Assembly: GCA_022749755.1 (NCBI GenBank)
Contig: CM040453.1
Location: 10,487,368-10,551,367 of the forward strand
Length of the DNA: 64,000 nt
Direction: 5' to 3'
DNA from: Azadirachta indica
Lineage: Eukaryota; Streptophyta; Magnoliopsida; Sapindales; Meliaceae
Positions 50,420-63,164 of the stretch are shown here, piece after piece (the first letter of the stretch is position 1; the number at the start of each line of letters is the position of its first letter). The notes beneath the pieces were generated by a model. The model had not been told where the DNA came from and ran no database searches. It saw only the letters and a list, made by a program, of their open reading frames with translations. The position numbers were made by a program, and so were the translations under genes.

Positions 50420-51560
50420 ATCAATTAAATAAAACGAGTTTACCCAGTTTGGGCTTTAAAAAGCAGGCTCCCCAGGCTTCAATAAACAAAATTTGGTATT
50501 GGAGTTAAAAGCTAAGCTTGGGTATTGGCTTTGGGTCATTACACGAAGCTTTCAATGCCGAGCAAAATTGTCAAAATAAAAACTTGTTAATAAAATCATT
50601 ATATATATATATATATATTATGACACATAACTCATATTTTTCTACCGCAAGTTAAATTTTTTTTATGAATTAAAATATATTTTCTAACTAATAGTATTTA
50701 AAAATGATGAAAGAAAAAATATTGGAAAAATTGAAGAAGGAAAAAATAGTTTCACGTTAATTTTTGTAAGGTTTTATCAAAATATTTGTTTGTAAAAGTG
50801 TGTGTATGAGAAATATTCACAATAAATTCAGTTTTCTTTAAAAAATTGTTCAAAGTCACTTACTCATTAAATATGAGAAAAAAGAAGTATTTGGTATATA
50901 ATAGTAAGATTGTTTCTATATTATATGAATTTAATGTTTAAAGTATTGTGAATTCTAAAATTATAAATTAATAAATGAGTTGGAAACATTACTATTAATT
51001 TTTTTTCTCTTTGTATTTAAATTTAATATTCAAGTTTTTTTTTTTAATACAAGTTTAATTTTAAGTTGTATTCAAACACCAAAATTCAAAATTTTAGGAC
51101 CTTGGAAACGTGATGAGCAGTTTATATATTAATGATTTTAAATGATGTCTTAAGGGTCCTTAAAAGTGAACTACTCGCAGCGATAGTATGGGCTTCACTA
51201 CAAAGTTGAGTTTGAGACCATACTACTTCTTGAAACAACAAAGAATGCTTTGATCATATACTAATACTAGACAACTCTGAGAAAAAACGATATGTTAATA
51301 GTTTTATATAAGGAAAATTCACAATTTCTCCTCTAAATTATTATGAAGAAAAGTCTCTAGACATAATTCGGCTTGTATAGAGCATGCTTGATGTTCAAAT
51401 AATAGTGGAGGGAAAATTTTGAATTGTTGCATGTGAGATTTTTTTATTCTCATCTAAAATTTTTTAAATAAAAATATTATTATTAGAAAAGTGAAAGAAG
51501 AAGTGAATTTACGGGTATCTTTTTATTTCCTTAAAAATTCAAGAGTATTTAGCACATCTT
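50420..51560. other. Second copy-3-specific segment
   Basis: This AT-rich stretch has a (TA)n run at about 50602-50620 and a slightly GC-richer patch at 51100-51420. It is not found in copies 1 or 2. No coding frame or element ends were recognised. Confidence 0.4.
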
Positions 51561-53107
51561 TTTATTATATAGATGTGGTGAATTCTTGACCATTACTTAT
51601 CCTTTGATGATAATAGATTTTATTTAATATTCATTAATTATAATTATATACAAGCATTTATTTGTTGGAGTTGATGCATTAATTAGTACATCAATTAATG
51701 AAAAAATTTTAAAATCAACCAGTTTAGTTTACGGCCTTACATCAATTAATTTTAAAAAAATAAACATGATTCCTTTGCATAACGAAATTTCACTCACAAT
51801 TATATTCATCTTTAAAAGAAGTTGAAATCTTTATTATAAACATAAATACAAAATTTTCTTTTATTATTTCAGTAATTTCAATTTTTTAAATTTTAGTTTA
51901 TAGTAGTGAAAATGGGCAAACAACAACTAGACCTATGTAGCATAGTTTGCGTGATATGTTGTAGTCATTTATTCTATGGACATTTACATTTAATTTTGTT
52001 AGTTGGCATTTATTTGGATTTAAGAAAAACTTTAGTCAGAAAAAGTTAAATTTATTTGTTTTTCCTTTAATTAATGCAACCTCATCAACTAATATTCAAT
52101 ATTTCATAATTCGTACTAAAAAAATTTAAGCATGCAATAAAAGAGTTAAAAAAAATGTCGTTATCAAGTTGTCAATTATTTTGTCAAAATTTAATTTAAA
52201 AAAATTTAGTTTATGGCCTTACATCAATTAATTTAAAAAAATAATCATGATTCTTTTGTAAAACGAAATTTCACTTACAATTATACTCATCTTTAAAAGA
52301 AGTTGAAATCTTTATTATAAATATAAATACAAAATTTTCTTTTATTATTTCAAGAGTTTTAATTTTTTATTTTTAGTTTATAGTAGTGAAAATGAGCAAA
52401 CGACAACTAGACCTATGTAGGATAGTCTGTATGATATGTTGTAGTCATTTATTCTAAGGACATTTGCATTTAATTTTGTTTGACATTTATATAGATTTGA
52501 TATGATATCTTCCTGTATGCAATTTCATACGAATCGTATAAATGAACCGAATGATGATTAATGAAAAGAGAATAAGCATTAAAGGTGTCCCCGCCCTATG
52601 TGAATGAGCATGAATTTGCAGTAAATTCTGGTGAATAAGGATATGTTGAACAGTTTCTATCATGAATGCAAATGCATAATTTAGAAAAGGATGTTTTCTG
52701 AAAGTTTTAAGTTTCTTGTTTTCTCTTTGTAAATATAAAAATTATTTTTTCTAGTTTTGAAGACTCTAGAGACTGAGAGAAACAGAGGAACTTGTTAATA
52801 ATTAATTGAAAAATAATATGAAAAATGAAATCTTAATAATTAATTGAGTAATTGATAAAAGAAATAATAATAACAACAAGATTTAATTTATTCCATGACA
52901 AAAGATTAATCTCAATAATAAGATTTAACAACCTATTAGTATTAGACGTACGGCAATTTATTAATTTAGATTGATTATTATTGAATTCGACGCATTCTCA
53001 AAAATAACAAAGCACCAACAAATATTTGCCTGCGTTGATAGTTTAGAAAGAAAGGAATTAAACTCCAACTTAATTAATTTATTAATATATCAATTGGAGT
53101 TAGAAAA
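51561..53107. repeat. Copy 3 equivalent of 4017-5557
   Basis: It contains blocks A1 and A2 (short ORF starts near 51911 and 52392) with more substitutions than copy 2. It ends abruptly at about 53107 inside the conserved open stretch. Confidence 0.8.
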
Positions 53108-54039
53108 ATTTTAATGAATCTTCTAGAAAAGTTTTTAATTAATTACATAATAAATTAAATTTGAACATATAATAGATTACATAAAATATGAATGCAAAAT
53201 AGGGATGTGTAACCAAAAAAAAAATTAGTTTTCATTTCTATAACAAGTAGAAAGAGATAAAATTGAAAAATCATTAGTGTTTATGCTTGGGTATATTATT
53301 GTTGTTGTTGTTGTTGTAACTAATAGATAAAATAATTCCTTTTATGATAATTGATTGATGTGATACAGGTCACTAAAGAATACATTTACAGTAATTAGCA
53401 ATTTTTATATATTTTTATTGGCGAATATATTTATAATCCCTAAACTACTATAAACTAACAGAACAAGAAATAAATGTTTCCACTTTAATAGTTAGTCTCT
53501 GGTATATAAATTGTTTGGAGTGCATCAGAAAAAGCAAGAAGAAAAGGACGAAATTGTCATTATGAAAAACACATATCTTTACTTTTTTTTTAATAAAGTA
53601 CAGGGATGCAAATGTCCTTATCTATTATTTTTAATTGTTAAATAACTATTATTGTAATAAGAAATAATCTTATTTTTTAATAAATTAAGAATTTAATCAA
53701 TATTTTTAAAATTATGCGACTAATCAATCTATTAAGTCAAATTTTTAGGAACTTAGAAGTTCTTTACTCTACATACTATTATATACAAATTTTACATGAT
53801 ATAACAGTACTATTTCAATGTAAATATAAAATCAATGAAAATAAATTAACTTTATGACAATTATACCAAAATATCATATTAGTTTATATAAATTTTGTAG
53901 AAAATTTGTATCTCTAACGCTATTTTAAACTTATTTTGAATTTTATTTTTTCAAAAAATGTCATTCAATTTATATTATTCATTAATTACTTTCATGCATA
54001 TTATACGTTAGGCTTAATAAATTTCGCATGAGTTATTAG

Positions 54040-55010
54040 TAAAAGGGGTGAGATGAGACTTTGACTAAATGTTGGAAAGGCAGAAAATTTTGTGTTCCCA
54101 AAGGATCATATGTTGAGATATACGGAGTCTATTAGATACAAAATCCTAACATCTATAACTTTTATGCTCAATATCATACCCGATAAAGGAGAATAGAAGA
54201 GTCTTGAGTTGTAATTTTCTATGCTCATAAGGTTAAAGGAGAGCAAAATAAGCATGACAAAAAATTTTTAGAAGATTATAATCAGGAGAAATCCTATACA
54301 ATCATTCGTAAAGAAAATGATTAGCAATAATTAAGAAAGGAATGCAATTAATAATGTAGTTCGCTGTAAGGGCGACTTTCTCCCAAAAATGCTCTAGATA
54401 AAAGGTCAAAATAATGAGTACACAAATTATTTCAATGATGTGTTTGTGTTTGCATTTAGCTATATCATTTTGTTGGGATGTGTCAAAGTAAGATCGAAGA
54501 TGAAAAGTGTCATTACTTTAATAAATTCTATAGCTTTATCAGTGCAAAAAAAAAAAACTTTAATATACAACAACAAAATTGTGTTTGAATCATTTTAGTA
54601 AAATCATGATAAATTTTAGTCAACTCTAATTTGGTTTATAAGATAAATGCAAGTATAATGAGAATAATAATCTATGAAAATAACAAAATATTTAAAGCCT
54701 TCACAATAGCAAGTGTCTCCAAATATCATAATAAATTAAATTAAACAAAACATGAGAAAGAGAGTCATTATTATTGAAAGATAAAACAATATGTCTTGCT
54801 AAACGACAAGAGAAACAATCAACTTTGTAAAGTAATACAGTACCCAAAACAATGTTAGAAGCTAGTGAACGAAAAAACCAAGTAACAAATGGTCTACTAG
54901 AAAATGCTAAGACTTAGGGAAAGAGCAAAAGTGATAGAAGCAACAGACTAAAGAATGAGTGATAATTGGGCGAAAGATGAAAACTGATAAACTCGGATAG
55001 ACGTTCAACT
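54040..55010 (-). mobile_element. Ty1/copia integrase relic, copy 3
   Basis: Same relic as 9340-10330 with independent substitutions. At its downstream (left) edge about 50 bp present in copies 1 and 2 is missing. Confidence 0.75.
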
Positions 55011-55942
55011 TTACTACCTATCCTAATCATTTTACATGTCTTAAAATACTGCATATAACATACAAATGCGGTAAAAAAAAACATGAAGATTAGGATCACA
55101 CAATTGACTAATAGACAAAAAGGTTGAGAGTGAGATTGGAATTAGAGAAGTATCAAATAAAGAGAAATTAGATAAAGTGACATGACCTAAATGACTAACG
55201 TTGATAGTAAATCTATTTACAATCTTAATAACAGGTAAATTAAGGAAGTAGATTTACAAGAAAAAAAAAGTTGAATCTACAATTATATGATTATTATTAG
55301 AAACTTCTTGAATACATATCTCTTTGCTATATATGTTAACTTTTATACCATTTAATACCTAATTGATTCGTTTTATCATCATATATGTTTAATTAAATAT
55401 AAAAAAACTCGTAAAAGCTTATTAATTCATTTGTAATAATTAATATCGTGATATTGATACTTTGGGTAGAGAATTTTAAGACAAATTTTAAGATAATCTT
55501 TTTTTAAAAAAAAAGAAAAAATTTTTAAAATATAAACTAATTAACATTAATATCAAAAAAATATTGGCTTTATTTCCTATCCCTAATTACGGCCACAAAA
55601 AAACTTATTTCTTATACTGATAGGGTTGTTACAATTTTAATTTTTATACATCTAATAAATTTAGAAGGTTGTCCACTTTTTAACTTTTTGACATAGTAAA
55701 AGTCACTTATTTTTACTGTAAAAATGTAGAAAAATATTTTAAAAATTAAATTTTTTGTGTCAATTTTATATATATATATATATTTTATATGTTGATTCAA
55801 TTAGTACAAAAGGTGTAAGTTCAAACTTCACGCGTAATAAGTGGAGGGATATTAGGTTACTTACTTGTATAATTTATAAAAGAAATATTACAATTTATTT
55901 TTATTTTATCATACGGTCTAAAAATTATTTTACACGCATAAG

Positions 55943-57110
55943 TTATTGATAAATACCAACTATAATTTGATTGGAAACCCACATATTTGCAACTTGGGTA
56001 TAATGTATATTATCCCAGCTAATAAATTTGAAAGGCTTTGGGCAACCACCTCCAAATACGTGAGTTTCATTATTGCTTTCTCCGCAAAGCACAGCAGCTG
56101 GATTCTGCTCATCTCCACCACAACAATAATCAAATGGATCCTCAAATCCTGCATCCATCAATAAATATTATTAACTTTTAATATATATATATATGTATAT
56201 TAACTTCACAATATAATACATATAAAAGAGAATGTATAAATGAATACTCAAATTTCTTGCGTTGCTGATCAATGCATATTTTGCAGCATAGATATCAACA
56301 TATTTGATTGCAGCCCCCATCAATTTTGTCTTCAATGTGTTTATTTTTTCTTGAAGCTGTTTGTTGAATTCTAACGCAACGTCGTTGTAAGATTTGACGC
56401 AACTAACTTCATTATGTAATGTTGAATTTCGATTAGAGATAACATAAAATGGCAAGCATTCCACAGGCCTTGTATTATGTATTCAAAATGTTCGCCCTCC
56501 ATGGTCTTGTTGATATATATTCTAAAAGTTATAACAGATTTGTTAATTATGATATCTTCGATAAATAATTTTTATAATTAATCACTTAGTGCTAATACTT
56601 ACCCTTAAGAGTGGGCAAAAAAACTGATCCGAATCGAACCGTATCGAAATTTACGGGTTCAGTCCGGTATTTTATGCAATTCGGTCCGGTTTCGGTTTTT
56701 AAATTAAAAAATCTGAAATTTTTGGTTCGATTTCAGTTTTAGTCGAAAAAATCCGGATCAGACCGAAAATATTATTTTTTAATATTTTTTCATTCAAATG
56801 ACGTCGTTTCATTGTATTTTCGTAAAACGGTGTCGTTTAATAAAACGAAAAATTTTTAAAAAAAAATAATTTTTATTCAAAAACCGAACCGAACCAATTG
56901 ATTCGGTTTTATTTCAGTTCTAATATATAATCGGTTCGGTTCGGTTCGATCCGGTACAGGTTCTCCTTCCAATTCGATCCGGTTTGGTTCAAAAATTTGA
57001 GACCTGAAATTTTCAGGTTCGGTTCAATTATTCAAAAATTTGAAGCGAACCGAAGCGAACCGTACCCACCCCTACTTACCTTACTGGATGAAGTCAATTG
57101 CTCAATAATG
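55943..57110 (-). pseudogene. GDSL esterase/lipase pseudogene, 3' half, copy 3
   Basis: This is the best-preserved version. The last exon (56148-55943) reads FEDPFDYCCGGDEQNP ... FISWDNIHYTQVANMWVSNQ, keeping the family's D-x-x-H catalytic pair. The middle exon (56521-56248) keeps CVKSYNDVALEFNKQLQEKI and IKYVDIYAAKYALIS without the TAG of copies 1 and 2. However, the conserved Trp of TFWIHNTG is a TGA at 56483-56485. The upstream exon end reads GIIEQLTSSSK (about 57110-57080). The 5' half with the catalytic serine is missing. Confidence 0.85.
56606..57074. mobile_element. hAT-type MITE at the GDSL splice donor, copy 3
   Basis: About 469 bp. Termini are TAAGAGTGGGCA / TACCCACCCCTA, with flanking CTTACCCT (56598-56605) and CTTACCTT (57075-57082). 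It is the same insertion as in copies 1 and 2 but slightly longer and more diverged, so the insertion predates the array. Confidence 0.82.
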
Positions 57111-58435
57111 CCTGAAATCATATATAAAGAATTTTTTTTTAATAAAATTATTTTATCCAATGTCAAAAGTATATAGAGCCTTTACGAAATTCTCAATTCC
57201 TGAAAATTTGGCTCTCTCTATCTCATTCTTGGCTGATTAGAAGAATAAGTTGCCAAGAATCATATATAAAATTTAACCTTTCCTCTTTAGAATCATGCCT
57301 CTCTTTTGCTCATCTCATTTTCTTATTTTTCTTGCTCTTATTTTGTCTCCAAATTAGAATTAGAAGGAAGAATTTTTGTAAAAATAAAATATGTCATTCA
57401 ATTTTGATATGAAATTGAATAAGGATATGTTTTGGTAATTTTAACAAATAAATTACTGATTTTATTTTCTTTTTAATTTTACGCAAGTCCGTATTGTAAG
57501 CTTATTTCTTGTAAATAATAAAAATATGTGTTTATATATTATTTCATAAAAACTTTGGGAATCTATTTATTATTTCATTTGAATTTTTTAATCGAATTAA
57601 TCTAACAAAAAATTAAATATCAAATAATTGTATCGAAAAAATTAAATATTGACTTTGACGTTGTGAATGCAGTTAATCTCATATTTATTGGTCTATTAAT
57701 TTCTACCTAATCCCACATGCACATGTCTTTTTCATTTTTCCTTCTTTTTGTTAAATTAATTAATTATACATTTATTTTATTATTAGAAACCTCTTGAATG
57801 CAAGAAATTGCCATTGATATATTGATTTTTGTGCCGCTACAAAGGAGGCAATTTTTAATTTATTTATAAATTTTTATTTTTATACAAGTTTTTAAATAAG
57901 AGTATATTCTGTCAAAAAAATCTATTATTTTAAATGATTAATTTTAATTAATTGTTTCATAAATGCGTTTTTAATTAAATGAGAATTGTAGTATACTCCT
58001 AAGTCAACCACTTGTTAGCATAGAGTCACTTTCAAAATTAAATAACCCACGCTACAAAAAGAACAGAGAGGAATAAAATACAAATTACACTCTCTTGGAT
58101 GTAGTTGACTTTATTAATTGAAGCATTTATATGTATATTTATATCCGTGTCTTAGAGGGAAGAATTAATGAATTAAGATTCCACATAAAATCCCGTGAAT
58201 TTATTTCAAGTTATTTTCAAGGTCCCAATATCAATTAATAAACCCATATCCTTTATGTTTCAAATCAATTTTATTTAGAAATTTGATCGCATAATAGATA
58301 TATTATAAAAGTTATTTTTTTTAATTAATTTATAAATTTTATCTTATTTTTATTCAATATTTACAATACATTTTTATCATTGTTTTAATTTTATAATAAA
58401 CATACTAAGAGAAAAAAAAAATACATATTAGCATT

Positions 58436-58766
58436 TAGAAAGGTCATCAGGGTTTTATAGAACAGAAACCTTAAAAATTCTTTCGAAGGCAGCGAGGATT
58501 CTTCCAAGGAAAGAAAAATGGATGAAAGCAAAATAGTCGTAGTATTTGATTGGAAAACATGAGTGAAAAGGGTGATACTGTTATGTAATGTACGAAGATG
58601 AAATGTCCTTATTAATATGTGAATTAATGATGCTTGAGGCCCACGCCACAGTTATTGTATGAAGAAAAAATCATATTTATAACATATTTTCTTTTATTTT
58701 CTTCGTTGATACATCACTAGATCTCTAACTCTTTCTTTTCCTTTTCACAGTGGATATAAATTTTCA
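58436..58766 (+). pseudogene. Inverted relic of SRA gene 3' end, copy 3
   Basis: Same relic as 13733-14062 with the GAAACCTT / AAAAATTCTTTCGA stretch at about 58465-58487. It is followed by sequence matching the SRA 3' flank. Confidence 0.72.
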
Positions 58767-59126
58767 TGCAACATTAAAGTTCTCCAATTCATTACCTAAC
58801 GTTAGAAGAAAATTTGGAGGTTGAAAGAACTAATTATTATAAATGCATGGCAACATCAATTAACAAAATATTAATTTTTTTACTATGAAAGAAAGAGTTC
58901 AATTAGCATTTAACTATCTCTTAAATTAAAAAAATTTAAATAAATTATCAGGCTTTATGGAAATACAATTACATCTAATTAATGTATTAAATAAATTGTC
59001 AGCTTATCTTTGCATCCTTTTGTCATTTTAAACTATCACCTTATCTTACATTAATTGATTCAAAAAAATAACCATGATTGAACCAAATTTCACATTTGTA
59101 CTCATCTTTAAATGAAGTTGAAATTT

Positions 59127-59375
59127 TTATTTCAATTGTAGATACAATTTTTTTTTCATTATCTCACTAGTTTCAAATTTTCTTTTAGATTTACTTGTAA
59201 CCAGGCCTTTGTAATACAATTTATATGAGTTGGAAACCTCTAAATTAAAATTAATTATCAAACATACTCTTTCTGTTACATTTTCTGCTAACTTTTGTTT
59301 TTTATTTTTGTTGATCAGTGCATTGCCAAGACTTGAAGACTTATAAAGGCTCTTTATTCCATTGATTATGGACAA
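59127..59375 (-). other. Short conserved ORF of unknown function, copy 3
   Basis: 82 codons (MSIINGIKSLYKSSSLGNAL ...), alignable to 3444-3773 over its first 75 residues with conservative changes. It ends early after the lysine run. Confidence 0.35.
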
Positions 59376-59399
59376 AATTATCCCTTAAAAGGGGAAATT

Positions 59400-59553
59400 T
59401 GGCTTTAAAGAAGTTTTCTTAAAATTTTAGACTATGATTCTATTCAACCTAATGATAAAGATAGCTAACTAATGAGATGATTTTATTAAATGTTAATTTG
59501 AATTATATAAGTACATTTATAATTCTTTTCTTAAAATAGAGAGTTTATCACAA
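59400..59553. repeat. Dispersed repeat block (~150 bp), copy 3
   Basis: Same block as 14700-14858. Further members in the fourth unit are at about 62345-62490 and 63705-63852. Confidence 0.75.
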
Positions 59554-62055
59554 TTTTTTACATCAATGCATACGTTAAATGGTTATTTATATTGATTTGA
59601 AAAATTAACAAAATTATTATATAGATGTGGCGAATTCTTGGCCAATACTTATCCTTTGATGATAATATATTTAGTTAAAACTCGTTAATTATAATTATAT
59701 ACAATCGTTTATTTGTAGGAGTTGACACATTAATTAGTACATTAATTAATGACAAAATTTTAAAATCAACCAGTTTAGTTTACGGCCTTACATCAATTAA
59801 TTTTAAAAAAATAAACATGATTCTTTTGTAGAACGAAATTTCACTCACAATTATATTCATTTTTAAAAGAAGTTGAAATCTTTATTATAAACATAAATAC
59901 AGAGTTTTCTTTTATTATTTCGGTAATTTCAATTTTTTAATTTTAGTTTATAGTAGTGAAAATGGGCAAACGACAACTAGACCTATGTAGGATAGTTTGC
60001 GTGATATGTTGCGGTCATTTATTCTATGGACATTTGCATTTAATTTTGTTAGTTGGCATTTATTTAGATTTTAAAAAAAAATTAGTCAGAGAAAGTTAAA
60101 TTTATTTATTTTTTCTTTAATTAATGCAACCTTATCAACTAATATTCAATATTCTATAATTCGTACTAAAAAAATTAAGCATGCAATAAAAGAGTTAAAA
60201 AAAATGTCATTATCAAGTTGTTAATTATTTTGTCAAAATTTAATTTAAAAAAAACTAGTTTACGGCCTTACATAAATTAATTTAAAAAAATAACTATGAT
60301 TCTTTTGTAAAACGAAAACGAAATTTTACTTACAATTATACTCATCTTTAAAAGAAGTTAAATTTTTATTATAAATATAAATACAAAATTTTCTTTTATT
60401 ATTTCAGTAATTTTATTTTTTTATTTTTAGTTTATAGTAGTGAAAATGGGTAAACGACAACTAAACCTATTAAGGATAGTCTGTGTGATATGTTGTAGTA
60501 ATTTATTCTATGGACATTTGCATTTAATTTTGTTTGGCATTTATATAGATTTGATATGATATCTTCCTGCAATTTCATACGAATCGTATAAATGAACCGA
60601 ATGATGATTAATGAAAAGAGAATAAGCATTAAAGGTGTCCCCGCCCTATGTGAATGAGCATGAATTTGATGTTGAACAGTTTCTATCATGAATGCAAATG
60701 CATAATTTAGAAAAGGATGTTTTCTGAAAGTTTTAAGTTTCTTGTTTTGTCTTTGTAAAAATATAAAAATTATTTTTTCTAGTTTTGAAGACTCTAGAGA
60801 CTGAGAGAAACAGAGGAACTTGTTAATAATTAATTGAAAAATAATATGTAATATGAAATCTTAATAATTAATTGAGTAATTGATAAAAGAAATAATAATA
60901 ACAACAAGATTTAATTTATTCCATAACAAAAGATTAATCTCAATAATAAGATTTAACAACCTATTAGTATGAGACGCACGGCAATTTATTAATTTAGATT
61001 GATTATTATTGAATTCGACGCATTCTCAAAAATAACAAAGCGCCAACAAATATTTGCCTGCGTTGATAGTTTAGAAAGAAAGGAATTAAACTCCAACTTA
61101 ATTAATTTATTAATATATCAATTGGAGTTAGAAAAATTTTATTTTTTGTCTCTTACTTTGCAAGAAGAGAGAAAATCAATTAAATGCAAAAAATAAAAAA
61201 TTATTTTCCTGCAACGTGCAAGAGATTTCAGAAATTTCTTTTAAAATTAAGTCAATAGAATGATTTGTTATGAAGAAAATTAACAAAAATCATGAGGATT
61301 AGCCATCTTATGACAATTAGAGTAGGTGGAATTAATTTGCCAAAATTGCATTGAGTACTGGGAATATTGATGTAAATGCTGGTATCAATTAAAAGTTAAA
61401 TACTCTACATATTTGTATTACGTTAGACTTTATGACAAATTTATTTAAATAACTTTATGTAATGTAAGATACCATACATTTCGTAATGAAAATTACCAAA
61501 TAAGTATTTAAATTGGTTCTAATTTTATATGATTAGCTGAAACTTTTTACATCTGTAATTTTAAACTTTTAAGCTTATTTTTCAATTTTTAATGAAAGTT
61601 TTTATAAAAACGTACCTTCTGCAAATAATTTAGAAAACGTCCAACCAAATATATTTCATACTAGTATTTTTATTTTTTAAAAATGCAACCAAAATAACGT
61701 GTAAATTATCCCAAAACCTTCAATTTATTTTCTAAATTTTAATTCATCTCTCTGGTTTGTGTACTATTTTTAACGACTTCATGCTAAGGCGTGGCTATAT
61801 TTTTAAGTGAAGTCTAAATGTAATTATTTTAATATTTAAAAAAGTTGTTTGTTTTTTAAATTATCTAAATATTTGTTAAAAAAATTTAATGCAGTTGAGT
61901 AAAATGTTTCAACATACATTTGCATAAGTGAATTTTTAAATAAGGTTAATATTTTTATTTTTTAATACTATTAACATTTTATTAATTTATTTATTATCAA
62001 AATTAAAATTCTATCTAACCCATTTTTCTTTTACATTTATCACTTTTCTTTGTAA

Positions 62056-62310
62056 TACACATAATGAATTCCTTGGAGTTTATGCCATGCAAAATTGAGA
62101 AATTATGTCATTAAATCTACTTTTGATGTGGTAGAAGCTTGCCTTTTGATTACAAAGAGGATGACACTGTGGCTTTTTGATTTGCAAATAAAAATATTAA
62201 TTGTCATACATTTATAGACTTTTTGATTAATGAGAAAATTTGTGAAAAAACAAAGAGAAAAAATAAGAAAGAAAATGAAATCTTCTAAATGACAGTTGTT
62301 TGATTTTTTA
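62056..62310. other. Segment lost from copies 1 and 2 at this place
   Basis: This roughly 255-bp stretch lies between sequences that are directly joined at 6480/6486 in copy 1. It resembles about 20665-20960 (AATGAATTC, GGTTTATGCCATGCAAAATT) and its copy 2 counterpart. No coding content was seen. Confidence 0.65.
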
Positions 62311-63121
62311 GGTGAAATTCAAAAGCTTCAAAAAATTTAGAAGTTTCCTTAAAATTTTAGACAATCGATTCTATTCAATCTAACGATAAAGATAGCTAAC
62401 TAACAAGTTGGTTTTATTAAATGCTAATTTGAATTATATAAGTACATTTATTAATTTTTTTTCTTAAAATAGAGTTTGTCAAAATTTGTAATTAAGATTT
62501 TTAGAAAAAAAAATAATTTCACCCTTTAGAGAATCAAAATGAAGGCACTGTTGGTTCCTCAGAAATAACTTCTTTATATGTAATTTTGTGAATATGGATT
62601 GAAAATTATTGCAGCCAATAAATAAATATTACTTGAGTAATTAATTATGAGATTGATGTTAATTGTCATTATTTGCAACTAATAAGATCTCATCAGTTTG
62701 TATTTAATTTAATAGGAATTACTTTGATAATTTTTCTTCTCTTTTCTTCATTAATATTTTAAACTTAAATTAAACCTAAATGCATTCGTGGTTTCATTTC
62801 TCTGTTGACAGTTTAGAAAACAAGAAAATTAATCACTAAATTTCATCAGCCTAATCCCACATGTATTTTTTTACGCTCAACACATGTAATGTATATTTCT
62901 GCTCAACCAGAAAGAAGAAGATGAAGAAGAAGAAGGGAAAAAAGAAAAAAAAAAAGGCAGCCGACATGTATGATTTAGATATAACAGGATTACAACATGA
63001 CCTCAAATTTAACCATTTATCACAGCCACTGAAATGAATAGTTGCAATATAACCATCGAATTTACAAAACTTACTTATTCAAAAATTTTCTACTACTTCA
63101 GATCATTAATTTTCATTAATT

Positions 63122-63127
<6 letters not shown>

Positions 63128-63162
<35 letters not shown>
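63128..63162. repeat. (TA)n microsatellite
   Basis: An uninterrupted TA run, longer than at the equivalent sites 7301-7320 and 30698-30714. Confidence 0.9.

Positions 63163-63164
<2 letters not shown>

Larger units (their letters stand above)
46821..59780. repeat. Diverged, rearranged unit, copy 3
   Basis: Homology to copy 1 is patchy but in order. 46821-48180 matches 1-1520; about 50040-50420 matches the 12540-12900 region; 51561-53107 matches 4017-5557; 53108 to about 59760 matches 8372 to about 15060. Between these lie copy-3-specific stretches (48320-50040 and 50420-51560) and a junction at 53.1 kb that skips about 2.8 kb of copy 1. Substitutions relative to copies 1 and 2 are frequent, so this is an older paralogue. 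Confidence 0.85.

Noticed and set aside
54914..55099. 61-codon minus-strand ORF
   Set aside because: It lies in the degraded upstream end of the copia relic and has no equivalent open frame in copies 1 and 2.
55755..55949. Tyr/Ile-rich plus-strand ORF
   Set aside because: It starts within a (TA)n microsatellite and is not conserved in other copies.
60432..60689. 85-codon minus-strand ORF
   Set aside because: It is antisense across block A and open only in this copy. No domain was recognised.
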